The notes: a model not told the origin generated them from the sequence alone. A DNA stretch of 64,000 bases from Bowmanella pacifica (GCF_014645355.1 NZ_BMLS01000007.1:1-64000); one strand, 5' to 3'; positions 10,415 to 19,580 are shown, counted from the stretch's first letter. Numbers and translations: made by a program.

Positions 10415-11140
10415 ATGCAAACGGGAGCCTACGCCTTGCCGGCACACAATCTTTTGACACGCATCAAATACTGGTGGATTACGCTGCTTATCCGTCTTGG
10501 CAGATTAAAACACTTCAGTCTTTCTCCCGATGAATTAAACAACATGCTCAGCGCCAATTTGCCCTGGCCTATCCCTTTGATTTTACCGGCAGGCAAAGGC
10601 ACATTGCAGGTGATGAGCGCTTCGGTGCGCTTGCCCGACAATCAGTTCAGGCTGGAACTGTTCTGTGACTTAAAGGTAGATATTGGTGGCGTCAGGTTGT
10701 ATCAGGCCCATGTTTTAGCCACATTACACGGCAAACCCAGCTATATGCGCACGCAAAGCAGCATTCGTGCTACCCAAGTGAGCCTGACAGATTTAAGGCT
10801 TATTCAGGATGATCATCTTATCTTTCGCAGCAGTGCAACACTGTTAAACCGTCTGATGCCAGAGGCAATAGGCGGCTGGCTGAACGCGTCCCTGGATGTT
10901 TTTGCCGGATCTCTCTACAAAGAGACAAAAAGCTATCTGGATTTATACCTCAGTGGCAACAAACAGAAGGTACTGGACTTTCATAAGCCGCAAATAGAAC
11001 GCCAACTAATCGAGCAGGTAAATCAGGGCGGCTTGGACTACCAATTGGATCACAATCTGCCCGACGAACGTCTGTTCGCTCGCCTGGGTCAGAATGTCAA
11101 AGTAGAAGAGGGTAAGTTACTGTTTTTATTTCATTCCTGA
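10415..11140 (+). CDS. Conserved protein of unknown function, DUF1439/YceB-like topology
   Basis: This 241-residue protein has one hydrophobic stretch near the N-terminus (about 15-32) and then an alternating polar/hydrophobic pattern suggesting a beta-rich domain. The segment FSLSPDELNNML followed by P...GKGTLQVMSASVRL loosely resembles lipid-binding YceB/DUF1439 proteins, but there is no lipobox and I am not confident of the family. It is divergent from HMG-CoA reductase and converges on the lipoprotein gene at 11131, overlapping its end by 10 bases. The start at 10415 has a poor ribosome site, so an internal start is possible. Confidence 0.6.
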   Translation: MQTGAYALPAHNLLTRIKYWWITLLIRLGRLKHFSLSPDELNNMLSANLPWPIPLILPAGKGTLQVMSASVRLPDNQFRLELFCDLKVDIGGVRLYQAHVLATLHGKPSYMRTQSSIRATQVSLTDLRLIQDDHLIFRSSATLLNRLMPEAIGGWLNASLDVFAGSLYKETKSYLDLYLSGNKQKVLDFHKPQIERQLIEQVNQGGLDYQLDHNLPDERLFARLGQNVKVEEGKLLFLFHS

Positions 11141-11442
11141 CAGCGATAAACCAGAAAACGGCGGCTGCCGAATTTAATGGCGCCGTCAATCACCAGGCTG
11201 TCTCCGCCTAACCGTACGGCCTCATTTTTGGCCAGCACCAACAACTCTTCCGCCACTGTCTCTTCATTTCGCTCAACAAAAGCGATTCTATCGGCAACCT
11301 GTGCATTGGCCGATCCGATACGGCGACACCCATCGGCTTGCGCGGCGTCAATCAATCTGACGGCATCGGAACCTGGCGCTGGAGTTAGGTTGGCACACCC
11401 CAGCAAAGTGACACTTACAATCAGTGGCAAAATAGCTTTCAT
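11131..11442 (-). CDS. Small DUF4156-type lipoprotein
   Basis: About 103 residues starting MKAILPLIVSVTLLGCANL, with a clear lipobox (LLGC). The mature part contains two further cysteines (GCRRIG and YRCQE) likely to form a disulfide, and ends FGSRRFLVYRCQ. This pattern fits short DUF4156-type envelope lipoproteins. An upstream in-frame start exists at 11517, but the start at 11442 has an AGGAAA site and places the signal peptide at the N-terminus. It begins 7 bases after the WS/DGAT stop, so the two are co-transcribed. Function unknown. Confidence 0.8.
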   Translation of the reverse strand: MKAILPLIVSVTLLGCANLTPAPGSDAVRLIDAAQADGCRRIGSANAQVADRIAFVERNEETVAEELLVLAKNEAVRLGGDSLVIDGAIKFGSRRFLVYRCQE

Positions 11443-11449
11443 CGTTTTC

Positions 11450-12922
11450 CTAATGATGTGAATGCAAAACATCCTGAGCGTGGCCCAGTTCGTCATCAAC
11501 AATAGACTTACTCTCATCTTCTACCTGTTCGCCAATGTCTTCAATACTCAGGCTTGGATCATCAGCGCATTTATCCAGCAATTCAAAGGCTTCAACAAAG
11601 TAATGCGCCATATTATCCAGTGAGCTGATATGGGTATTGCAGCAAACCAGACCGATATTGGCGGTTTGACCATAGGTCAGCAAGGTAATGTTCACCCCTC
11701 CCCCAGGTGTAATAGTAGAGATGGGGTATGCCGCCAGTAACTTCGCATCGCGTAAATAGCGGGTCTGTTTAGGGCCTGGCACATTGGAAATCAGAATATT
11801 GGCAATAGGTTTAAACCAGTCCGACAGATGCACAACCTCAAAAAGCAGCGCGACAGCCTGAATTAAAATGGTGTAGTAACTAAAGGCCCCCGGTTCTGAG
11901 TGTTTTGCGGCATGTTTAACAATACGATGGTTCTCAATAATTTGCCGTAATCTCAAATAAGGGTCCACTTCACCGTGGGCCAGTTTCACCGGCACTATGG
12001 CAATTTTATTGCCGGCGGTGTTTTCACCGGGCTTGCGCAAGTTAATTGGCATATTGGTATACAAGGCTTTATTGAAACTATGCCCATGGTCTTTCAAAAA
12101 ACGATGCACACCAATATCAAAGCAGCACAACAGAATTTCATTGGCTGAAGCGCGCATTCTTTTAGACAAAGCCTGGACGCGCTGAAAATCCAGATCCGCA
12201 ATCGCCACCACCCGGCCTTGCTTGACCTGCCCGGTCAGCACAGTGCGCGTGCCGGAAAAAGGGATCGGCATGTAGTGACTGTTGATACGTACTAACTTGA
12301 TCAGCAAACGAAATAAGATCCATACCAGGTCCGTGACCGTTCGCAGCAGATGCCATGCCGACGCCATTAAACCGGTAAACCAATTTTTGCGACGTTTTTC
12401 CCGAAATGGTTGCTTAACAGCCCACACTGGCGTGAAATGCGCTACATCGGGTTTCTCGCGATAACCGGCCTGAAACCAGCGCATCAACACCGCGCCGTCA
12501 CCATACATATGATGAATCTTCACATAAATGGCAAAACACCGTCCCTGGCGACTGGCAATCAAATGGTATTGCCACAGCGGTTTATTGCGATCCAGTCGCG
12601 GCTCATGCAAGCGAGCGACAAAACGGTTAAGCGCCGCCTTGTCTTCCACATTATCCAGTTCATGCAGCTGAACATGGTATTGCATATCCAGTTCCCGCAC
12701 CTTCACCAGCCGCAGCGGGAAGCCCAACATATCTTCCACAATGGTATTAAAGGGGCTGGATGGCTTATCAAAGCAGCGCAAGTGCGCCAGTAGCTTTGGC
12801 AGGTAATCAACCTCGGCATTCTCAGGCAACTCAAGTAACTGCAAACAGGCCACGTGTTTGGGATTATGGTCTGACTCGGTGATCCAAAAAGCACGGTCAA
12901 GAAAACTGATTTTACGTGTCAC
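11450..12922 (-). CDS. Wax ester synthase / diacylglycerol acyltransferase (WS/DGAT)
   Basis: This 490-residue enzyme is predicted to transfer acyl groups from acyl-CoA to fatty alcohols or diacylglycerol, making storage wax esters or triacylglycerol. The catalytic HHxxxDG motif is intact at residues 137-143 (HHMYGDG). The second conserved block NVPGPKQ lies near 385. N-terminal SFLDRAFWITES matches the family start, where LD..F is usual. Length is typical (450-500). A lipoprotein gene follows within 7 bases, and a TetR regulator lies 53 bases upstream on the same strand and may control it. The nearby fadIJ and GMC oxidoreductase make a lipid storage and turnover neighbourhood. Confidence 0.92.
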   Translation of the reverse strand: MTRKISFLDRAFWITESDHNPKHVACLQLLELPENAEVDYLPKLLAHLRCFDKPSSPFNTIVEDMLGFPLRLVKVRELDMQYHVQLHELDNVEDKAALNRFVARLHEPRLDRNKPLWQYHLIASRQGRCFAIYVKIHHMYGDGAVLMRWFQAGYREKPDVAHFTPVWAVKQPFREKRRKNWFTGLMASAWHLLRTVTDLVWILFRLLIKLVRINSHYMPIPFSGTRTVLTGQVKQGRVVAIADLDFQRVQALSKRMRASANEILLCCFDIGVHRFLKDHGHSFNKALYTNMPINLRKPGENTAGNKIAIVPVKLAHGEVDPYLRLRQIIENHRIVKHAAKHSEPGAFSYYTILIQAVALLFEVVHLSDWFKPIANILISNVPGPKQTRYLRDAKLLAAYPISTITPGGGVNITLLTYGQTANIGLVCCNTHISSLDNMAHYFVEAFELLDKCADDPSLSIEDIGEQVEDESKSIVDDELGHAQDVLHSHH

Positions 12923-12975
12923 CTATCCTGCTCCCTGTTTATCTCTATCGGTCTTAAAGCTGATAAGAACGATGG

Positions 12976-13578
12976 CTAATCATATTGTCCGGTTCGGTCA
13001 TAGGGATGCAGCAAAAACACGATACTGCGCAGACAATGCTGAGCAAACTCTTCATTGTCGATATCTTCGCCCTTTAACAGAGCATAGTTGGCAGCCTGAC
13101 TGAATACCAAACCTAGCTGGTGCAGCATAGACGGCACAGCCTGGGCACTGAGACTCAATTGGCCTTGGGAGATTGCATATTCCAAGGCTTCTCGCCAACG
13201 GGTTTGCTGGCTATCTAGCAACTGCCGAAAAGCCCTTGTCAGTGAGGGATATTTTTCCAGCAAATCAACGGGATTACGGAACAGAAAACGGAATGTCGCT
13301 GCCGCCTCTAATTGTAGGTGCAGCGCATAGAGAAATTCATCCAGGTTTAAAGGCTGCAAAGGACGGGCTAGCAGCGGCTTCATCTGTTCACTAAATAGGT
13401 CGAACAGCGCCGTTACCAGCACTTCTTTGCCCTTGAAATGGTAATAGAGGTTACCCGGGCTGATATCCAGTTCCATGGCGATATCGACGCTAGTGACTGC
13501 CGCTTCACCATGAATATTAAATAACTCAAGACTGGTAAACAGGATCCGCTCTGCTGTCTTGCTTGCCATTGCCGCCAC
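12976..13578 (-). CDS. TetR/AcrR-family transcriptional regulator
   Basis: This 200-residue regulator has an N-terminal helix-turn-helix at about 10-55. Its recognition segment, MELDISPGNLYYHFKGKEVL, ends in the family hallmark YHFKGKE. The C-terminal ligand/dimer domain resembles TetR proteins of lipid metabolism, with LFRNPVDLLEKYP in the middle (about 105). It precedes the WS/DGAT gene on the same strand with a 53-base gap, so autoregulation and control of storage-lipid synthesis are plausible. An acyl-CoA or fatty-acid ligand is inference only. Confidence 0.9.
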   Translation of the reverse strand: MAAMASKTAERILFTSLELFNIHGEAAVTSVDIAMELDISPGNLYYHFKGKEVLVTALFDLFSEQMKPLLARPLQPLNLDEFLYALHLQLEAAATFRFLFRNPVDLLEKYPSLTRAFRQLLDSQQTRWREALEYAISQGQLSLSAQAVPSMLHQLGLVFSQAANYALLKGEDIDNEEFAQHCLRSIVFLLHPYDRTGQYD

Positions 13579-13685
13579 CTGGACAAATATTGTACGACCA
13601 GACTAACGGTATTTTGCTCAAGGTGAAAGCACTTGCCGCGCCAATCCCGCAAGAATCATAAAATTGTCATCAGCCTGAAGGACTG

Positions 13686-14558
13686 CTATTCCTCGGCGCG
13701 GCCACTGCCAAGTTTCTCAACCTTGACACCCCGGCGGCTAAGTTGGGCAAGCAAACCATCCTCGCCAGCCAGGTGCAGCGCCCCCACCAGTACCAGTTCA
13801 ACCGGCTGATCCTCAAGCATGTTCAGTAGCTGAGGCACCCACAAATCGTTGCGCGCCTTAAGTAAACTTTGATACAGCTTTGGGTGGCTCTCCTGCATAG
13901 GAGTTATGCCGTCAGCTTCCAATGCCTTAAGATCGCCGCGTCGCCAAGCACCCCGCAGATCCTCTAGCATTTGCGGCAGGCTTTGCATATCGTCCAAGGT
14001 ATAAGCAATAAATTCATCCTCTTGCCCCACGCCCATCTCAGCCAGATAACGCATCTGTTGCATGGCACTTTCCAAAAAGCCCAGTGTTTTTTGGTCAGCT
14101 TCGGCGCGAGCAAGAAAGTGCATATCCACCCCTTGCTGATCTACCCCCTGTTGCTGCATTTCCATTTTAGTCAGCATCAATGCCAACATGGCCACTTTAT
14201 AGTGAAGCAGAGGTTCCAGTTGCATGCCCTTGCCGGATAAATACTCACTTAAGCGGGTCACCGTAGATTCAGACAGCTTGTCCGCCAGACTTTGCCCCTG
14301 CGGTAATGTCAGTAGCGCTGTCATTTCCTGAATAAATGCAGGCTCCTGCATCTGGCGAATATCGGCTTCCAGCACCAGCTTGTCTGCCGCAGCATACCCC
14401 TGTTCAAATTCCGCTGGCAGCGGGTAGTCCTGCGCGCTCAAAATATGCAAAGTGCCGCCTAGATAAAGCAGATTATCGCCATGGGAAAGACGCCAAACGG
14501 CACTGTCGGCCAGGCTCAGTCCCGACCAGAAAAACAATAAAAGCAGGTAGCGCTTCAC
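13686..14558 (-). CDS. TraB/GumN-family protein
   Basis: About 290 residues from the GTG at 14558, which follows an AAGGAA site and gives a clean signal peptide (VKRYLLLLFFWSGLSLADS). An open frame extends to 14675, but the extra 39 residues look non-coding. Conserved TraB/GumN (PF01963) elements are present: YLGGTLHILS near the start of the mature protein, the LVLEADI strand, and LVLVGALHLAGEDGLLAQL with GVKVEKL at the C-terminus. The family has a Tiki/EreA-like metal-dependent fold, and some relatives are proteases. It is predicted to be periplasmic or membrane-attached; no substrate is known. Divergent from the lipoprotein gene at 14739. Confidence 0.85.
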   Translation of the reverse strand: MKRYLLLLFFWSGLSLADSAVWRLSHGDNLLYLGGTLHILSAQDYPLPAEFEQGYAAADKLVLEADIRQMQEPAFIQEMTALLTLPQGQSLADKLSESTVTRLSEYLSGKGMQLEPLLHYKVAMLALMLTKMEMQQQGVDQQGVDMHFLARAEADQKTLGFLESAMQQMRYLAEMGVGQEDEFIAYTLDDMQSLPQMLEDLRGAWRRGDLKALEADGITPMQESHPKLYQSLLKARNDLWVPQLLNMLEDQPVELVLVGALHLAGEDGLLAQLSRRGVKVEKLGSGRAEE

Positions 14559-14738
14559 TTTGAGTTCCTTTGCAAAGTAAAAGCCGGACTGTACCGTAAA
14601 TGCGGGTAACAAGCGAAACACATTGTGAGGGGGTTGCCAGCAAGTGTTTACAAATTGCCGAAAGCCAATTAACAACTGATACAGTTCGCCTTGCTTGGTT
14701 TATCTAGCATAGAGGTAACCAGAGCGAGGAGAATTCCC

Positions 14739-15440
14739 ATGCACAAGAACGCTATTTGTCTATTCGGCGGCCTATGGCTATTAACGGGCTGCGAACTCAG
14801 TGTTGGCAACAGTAATGACCAAGACGATCCGCACTACGCCTTTGATTTTGAGCAGTCCGATCACGGCTGGCAGGCTGGGTTTTCTGATTATCCTAAAGAC
14901 AATGCAGATATTTATGAGCTGGCATCTGGACGTAAAGCCTTACCCAGCGATGTGCAAAAGCAAGGCTTTATGTTATCTGGGCATAATCGCAGCGATGACT
15001 TGTTTATGTATCTCAAAGGCCAATTCACAGGTCTGGCGGCCAGCAGCCGTTACCAGGCTAATATTCAATTGACCTTGCTGACCAGTGCAGGAGAAGGATG
15101 TGCCGGGGCTGGCGGTGCCCCTGGTGAGTCCGTATGGGTGAAGTTCGGTTTTGCTGAAACTGAACCCAAGCAGGTGGACTATTATCTTAATCAGGACAAA
15201 GGTAACCAGGGCAACAGCGGCAAAAACGCCAATATCATTGGCAATGTAGCCGCCAGCGGTGCCAATTGTGAAGGTAGCCAGTATGTGGAAAAACGCCTTG
15301 CCAGTACAGCGCAGACCCAATTGCAATTTACCACCAACAGTGACGGCTCTATCTGGTTGTTTGTGGGCACCGATTCAGGTTACGAGGGTAAAACCACCTT
15401 GTACTACGACAAGATTGATATTCAACTTAAGAGACTCTAG
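14739..15440 (+). CDS. Exported lipoprotein of unknown function
   Basis: A 233-residue protein beginning MHKNAICLFGGLWLLTGCE, with a lipobox LTGC. The ATG at 14739 has a GAGGAG ribosome site 8 bases away; an upstream in-frame start at 14691 would spoil the signal peptide. The mature part is beta-rich, with a segment rich in Gly/Ala/Cys (EGCAGAGGAPGESVWVKFG) and an end (IWLFVGTDSGYEGKTTLYYD) that looks like a carbohydrate-binding or jelly-roll type domain. I do not recognise a named family. Close relatives are probably annotated as hypothetical. Confidence 0.8.
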   Translation: MHKNAICLFGGLWLLTGCELSVGNSNDQDDPHYAFDFEQSDHGWQAGFSDYPKDNADIYELASGRKALPSDVQKQGFMLSGHNRSDDLFMYLKGQFTGLAASSRYQANIQLTLLTSAGEGCAGAGGAPGESVWVKFGFAETEPKQVDYYLNQDKGNQGNSGKNANIIGNVAASGANCEGSQYVEKRLASTAQTQLQFTTNSDGSIWLFVGTDSGYEGKTTLYYDKIDIQLKRL

Positions 15441-15630
15441 TCCCTTAACCAAGGGCCACTTCGACAGTCCAGTCTCCCGCGTCAGCAGTTTTTGGTATTC
15501 AGGCACGTCTCTTGCCTTATGCCTCATCCTTCCGAACCCGCCGTCTTACTGGCGCTTTGTCGCAGTACAATCGGCGGGCTATCTATGCTTTAAACCTATT
15601 CAGACTGCCAAACGATACGCCGCTGACGCA

Positions 15631-16248
15631 TCAGTTGCGCGAAACAAGAAACGCACCGGCCGCAACCATAATAGAGCCTGCACTTTTATTTAAGCGTTTT
15701 ACCGCCCGCTCAGATTTGAACAACTTACGTGCTTTCGCAGCAAACAGGGCTATGCACATCAAGCCGATCATTAAGGCAACTAAAGTTAAAAATGCCGCCA
15801 GCCCAATGTCGGTTGCCGTCATCACGCTCAGATCCATAAAGGTAGGTAAAAAAGCAATATAGAACAGAATAACCTTGGGATTGGACGCGGAAATAAGCGC
15901 ACCTTGCAGAAAACTTAAGGCTCCGCCGAAAGTGGCTGGCTTTTCTTCAGTGGCGCTGAGATCCAGCGGCGCATTCCACATCTTCCAGCCCAGATAAACA
16001 AGGTAAACAGCGCCAACTATTCGCACTACCGTAAATACCTCACTCCAGTGCGTTGCCAACGCGGCCAAACCAATACAGGCAGCTATCAGATATAGAATGT
16101 CACTGACTACCATACCCAAGGCCAAATAAAAGCAGGAACCCGCACCTGATGTAAGCGCCCTGGCAAGAATAGCAAAGACCCCCGGCCCGGGTGTGATCCC
16201 AAAAACCAGCACGGCCAAGAAAAATGAGATAGCACTTTCCCATGTCAT
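15631..16248 (-). CDS. LysE/RhtB-family amino-acid exporter
   Basis: About 205 residues from MTWESAISFFLAV, which follows an AGGTG site; an in-frame start 45 bases upstream is less likely. The family hallmark GITPGPGVFAILARAL is at the N-terminus and about six hydrophobic segments follow. ASNPKVILFYIAFLPTF is the second conserved block of RhtB-type permeases. It should export amino acids or related small molecules across the inner membrane. Substrate cannot be assigned. No regulator sits beside it. Confidence 0.9.
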   Translation of the reverse strand: MTWESAISFFLAVLVFGITPGPGVFAILARALTSGAGSCFYLALGMVVSDILYLIAACIGLAALATHWSEVFTVVRIVGAVYLVYLGWKMWNAPLDLSATEEKPATFGGALSFLQGALISASNPKVILFYIAFLPTFMDLSVMTATDIGLAAFLTLVALMIGLMCIALFAAKARKLFKSERAVKRLNKSAGSIMVAAGAFLVSRN

Positions 16249-16478
16249 AACTGCACCTGAAATATCTACATCGGTGGGCAATATTGCGTGCAATGCCTCT
16301 CAGTGACAATACCGCTCTGTGCTTTGCCCGACCAACCTGGTGTATTACGCGTTTACTAACCACCACAGAGAGCCAATCTGGCTGTTGAGCAGCGCCTTCC
16401 CCCTGGCTGTATGCTTCCAGGCTACTGATTGTGGACATAGTCCATATGTATATCTATGGCCCCAAACATTAGGTGGCT

Positions 16479-17687
16479 TTAGAGCAACATCAAATAAAGC
16501 TGCCCCGTACCAGCCAGCATTCCCAATATGGCGCCAACCACTATCAGCTTCCATTCGTCCTGCTTATACGCCGGGCGCAGTACCCCCTCAAATTCCTCGG
16601 GGCTGAGGGCTTCCATTTTTACCCGTAAATCATCGCCGATATTTAACGCGCTGTTGGCGTATTCATGGGCGTAGTGAAGAAATTTATCAGAGTCTTCGAA
16701 GATACGTTTCACTGCCATCTCCTTCATACGGAAGTAGTCTTCGCTGCCCACCGCTAAGGCAAAATAAGGCTGAGCCACCGCCACATAACGTTCTATGGCG
16801 TCATTAACATGTAACTCAATCAGCTCCAGCAGTTGCCCGGAGCCAGCACCTTTTAACACTGCATGGGTAATATTTTGTGAGTTAAGCAGCTTCTTCTCGA
16901 TAATCTCGGCATATACCCTGGACACTTCTTTCTGACGTTTTAAGAACATACCTTGCAGGGTAAAAAAGCCCACTTTGCGTGGCCGCTTAGGCTCGAAAAT
17001 GATTTTGATGGCAATCCAGTTGGTGGCATAGCCCACCAGCAGACCACCGAGCGGCAGAATCCACCACAGTTGGTAATACGACCAGATAAACATACTGGGC
17101 AGGCCAAACAGAAAACCAAAATACAGCCCGGAACGTTCAATAAAAGGAAACTCCTTGGCACCGGCTTTTAGAAAGATTTCGTTAATCAGCTCGGGGTCTT
17201 TGGCCAGTTGCTCCACCACCATTTCGCGGATATCAAAGATTTCCGTTACATTCTGCTGAAAATCCCGCACCATCTTGCTGACCACATTGGGAATATCCAG
17301 CTCAACCCGGGCGTAAACCAGATTCTTACCTTGTACTGGCAAAGCTGCCCATAAGGTTGGTGCCGACGCCTGCATCACATCATTAACGATGCGCCTGAGT
17401 ACTTGCTTAAGCCGCCGCTCAATAGCCAGCGTCATCTGCTGGGCATCCAGTCGATTGACTATCTCTTCCACGCTTAATAGCTTACCCAGCACCAGCTCTA
17501 CTTCAATCTCGGCCATTTTGCGCCGCTTAGCCGGGATCAGCCCCTGCCAGCCAAAGATGGGCCGGATACCGACAAACTCCACCGGGTAAAACATCATTTT
17601 CACCGCCAGGTAGTTAGTAAACCACCCCACCAGGGCACTGGTAAGCGGGATCAGCAACAGCAGCAAGGTTTCAAGTGTCCATTCCAT
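16479..17687 (-). CDS. DUF445-family membrane protein
   Basis: 402 residues with hydrophobic segments near 7-28, near 192-225 and at the extreme C-terminus, separated by long charged helices. The repeated motif WFTNYLAVKMMFYPVEF (about 22-38) and GYATNWIAIKIIFEPKRP (about 218-235) is the signature of DUF445 (YheB/YjiN-type) proteins. The conserved block GWQGLIPAKRRKMAEIEV follows the first copy. The internal duplication suggests two half-modules anchored in the membrane. Function is not established for the family. It stands alone. Confidence 0.88.
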   Translation of the reverse strand: MEWTLETLLLLLIPLTSALVGWFTNYLAVKMMFYPVEFVGIRPIFGWQGLIPAKRRKMAEIEVELVLGKLLSVEEIVNRLDAQQMTLAIERRLKQVLRRIVNDVMQASAPTLWAALPVQGKNLVYARVELDIPNVVSKMVRDFQQNVTEIFDIREMVVEQLAKDPELINEIFLKAGAKEFPFIERSGLYFGFLFGLPSMFIWSYYQLWWILPLGGLLVGYATNWIAIKIIFEPKRPRKVGFFTLQGMFLKRQKEVSRVYAEIIEKKLLNSQNITHAVLKGAGSGQLLELIELHVNDAIERYVAVAQPYFALAVGSEDYFRMKEMAVKRIFEDSDKFLHYAHEYANSALNIGDDLRVKMEALSPEEFEGVLRPAYKQDEWKLIVVGAILGMLAGTGQLYLMLL

Positions 17688-18036
17688 AAGCGAAAAGGTA
17701 GCGCCTGTTGTTATAAGTAGCAGCTTAAAATCAGGCTAACCATAGAAATTAGAATGGTCAATCTAAAAGCAATTAAGGCGCCTGTGCACACTTAACCTGA
17801 TCAACACTCTGCAAAGGCAAGGTTAGCCATAACCGCTTTGTAAAAATGACGATATCAATACCGCCAGCTCCGCTGGGCTATGCGAATGGCCTCTATATCG
17901 ATACCTATAATGGCCATCAGCGCAAAGTCAGCCAGAAGTCATAAGGACGTCAGGCCTTTGCTCAAGGCATTGATTAGATTAATCCCCTACTTTATCAAAA
18001 CGTAAATAGTTAATTGATTTTAAAGGGGAAGTTATA
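17688..18036. other. Intergenic region upstream of the PD40 gene
   Basis: About 350 bases between divergent genes. It must contain both promoters, but no operator or structured RNA stands out, and no ORF with a ribosome site was found. The last 12 bases contain AAAGGGGAAG, the ribosome-binding site of the next gene. Confidence 0.5.
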
Positions 18037-18927
18037 GTGCGCATTGGTACATCATTAATCCTGACGTTACCTATTCTAATAGTCTTTAACACTTATGCTC
18101 AGGCCGACCATCCGCGGCTCGAAGGGCCTTATCTTGGCCAAACACCACCGGGCCTTACTGCCCTGCCCTTCGCGCCGGGTATTGTAAATACACAAGAATG
18201 GGGAGACGTTGGCAGCTTTTCCCCCGATATGCAGACCTTTTATGTGGCCAGATGGAAACATACTGCTGATGCAAAAGAGCCTGAGTCGCTTAGGTTTAAC
18301 AAGGTAGGTAATCGTTGGCATAAAACCCTGATGCCAACCGGCACACGTAAGCCCTCGTTCTCACCGGATGGTAAAACCCGCTATTTCAGAGGCGAATATC
18401 AGGAGCGCACGGCTGATGGCTGGTCAGAACTGAAAAGCCTTGGCCCTGCTTTCGAGGCCATTCGTATCATGGGGCTTACAGCGTCCGCCAAGGGAACTTT
18501 GGTACTTGATGAAAATGCCAGCAGCAAAGGGGGATACGGCATTCTTCGCTACTCGCGCGTTATTAAGGGCAAACGCGAAGAGCCCAAGCCACTGCCCAAA
18601 ACTATCAACACTGGCAAGTGGAACGCCCATCCGTTTATCGCGCCAGACGAATCTTACATAATGTGGGATGGGGAAAGACAGAGCGGATATGGCGCCTCTG
18701 ACATCTATATCAGTTTCCAACAGAAAGATGGCGCCTGGGGTGAAGCCATTAATCTGGGCGAGAAGGTCAACACCGAAGCCAGAGAAGGTGGCCCACAAGT
18801 TACCCCTGACGGCAAATACCTGCTGTTCAACAGAATGGTGCCATATGGCAATGGCAAGTCCGGCTCCCAATCCGACCTGTTCTGGATTGATGCACAAATT
18901 ATTGAAGCCCTAAGACCCAAAGAATAA
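18037..18927 (+). CDS. Exported PD40/TolB-like beta-propeller protein
   Basis: A 296-residue protein with a signal peptide (MRIGTSLILTLPILIVFNTYAQA) and repeated PD40-type blades. These include FSPDMQTFYVARW, FSPDGKTRYFRGEY, IAPDESYIMWDGER and VTPDGKYLLFNRM, each with the (S/A/T)PD..Y/F pattern. These are WD40-like repeats found in TolB and related periplasmic proteins. The GTG start at 18037 follows AAAGGGGAAG. A terminator follows immediately, so it is monocistronic. It is probably periplasmic and protein- or glycan-binding; no enzyme motif is visible. Confidence 0.85.
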   Translation: MRIGTSLILTLPILIVFNTYAQADHPRLEGPYLGQTPPGLTALPFAPGIVNTQEWGDVGSFSPDMQTFYVARWKHTADAKEPESLRFNKVGNRWHKTLMPTGTRKPSFSPDGKTRYFRGEYQERTADGWSELKSLGPAFEAIRIMGLTASAKGTLVLDENASSKGGYGILRYSRVIKGKREEPKPLPKTINTGKWNAHPFIAPDESYIMWDGERQSGYGASDIYISFQQKDGAWGEAINLGEKVNTEAREGGPQVTPDGKYLLFNRMVPYGNGKSGSQSDLFWIDAQIIEALRPKE

Positions 18928-18945
18928 TGGTTATGCTTATTGGCG

Positions 18946-18974
18946 AAGTGCGCCTCTTAAAGGCGGCGCACTTT
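18946..18974 (+). terminator. Terminator of the PD40 gene
   Basis: A 9-bp stem (AAGTGCGCC/GGCGCACTT) with a 10-base loop, beginning 19 bases after the stop codon. The trailing T-run is short, so efficiency is uncertain. Confidence 0.75.
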
Positions 18975-19271
18975 CATCCTGATACCGCTATCGGCAGTCG
19001 CAAACAGTCAGAGCGGTGGATAAGCTCGCCGCTCTTCGCCAAATAGGCTTTACTCGCCGAGTTCGTTTACCCTTGTTATCTACCAGACAGCAAACAAAGG
19101 CCATTTTCCCTTCGCAGCAGACTGAATATCTACATTGAAGCCGCCCCACATCCGTATAACAGCAATAGTACGGAACAGTTCCACCTTTCCTCGGCACCAG
19201 AGTGGTGCAACCCAAAAAACTCATGCTAGGCAAAGAGTTATAAGCATGCTAAAAAATAACCATGCTGAAGT
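18975..19271. other. Apparently non-coding stretch at the edge of the cassette array
   Basis: About 300 bases with no supported gene. A GAGCGG/CCGCTC inverted repeat lies near 19010-19034. The only long open frame (minus strand, 18988-19233) is cysteine-rich and has no ribosome site or family resemblance. The region probably marks the junction between core sequence and acquired cassettes. Confidence 0.45.
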
Positions 19272-19309
19272 ACGGAACTTATCCGTGTTTAAACACGGAT
19301 AAGTTCCGT
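19272..19309. repeat. 38-bp perfect palindrome
   Basis: Two 19-base arms meet with no spacer; the centre is TTTAAA and the arms begin ACGGAACTTATCCGTG. It lies just upstream of the first cassette-like ORF and is followed 11 bases later by GTTATG, which resembles an attC core. It could be a hairpin terminator without a U-run, a protein-binding palindrome, or the arm of a degenerate attC. The perfect symmetry, lacking extrahelical bases, argues against a functional attC. Confidence 0.85.
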
Positions 19310-19346
19310 CTATTAAACTGTTATGTTTTAAGGTAGAAATCGGACA

Positions 19347-19568
19347 TTGGAAAAAATAACCGCCATCGCTACATTCTTTTTTGGAGTTCTATTTGTCGTT
19401 GCCGCCATCTTCTTGTTTGTGATGGGCGTTAAGGAACACAAACTAGAATCAAAGGGTTTTAGTTCATGGAGTAAAACTATTTTGGTTATTGGTATTTGCT
19501 TGTTTGCTGCCTACAACACATTAATAAGCGGCTACCTGGAAATGATAAATACTGGGATATTAAATTGA
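19347..19568 (+). CDS. Small two-helix membrane protein, cassette ORF
   Basis: 73 residues starting at TTG, 9 bases after an AAGGTAG-like site. There are two hydrophobic segments, about 5-26 (ATFFFGVLFVVAAIFLFVMG) and 43-60 (TILVIGICLFAAYNTLI), with a short charged turn between them. No family is recognised. It sits in the position of an integron cassette gene: a GTTATG core-like triplet 22 bases upstream and an attC starting 13 bases downstream. Small membrane proteins of unknown role are common in cassette arrays. Confidence 0.65.
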   Translation: MEKITAIATFFFGVLFVVAAIFLFVMGVKEHKLESKGFSSWSKTILVIGICLFAAYNTLISGYLEMINTGILN

Positions 19569-19580
19569 GTGTTTTAAAAC

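Noticed and set aside
18988-19233. 81-codon minus-strand frame, rich in Cys
   Set aside because: No ribosome site, odd composition, no family resemblance; lies in an apparently non-coding junction.
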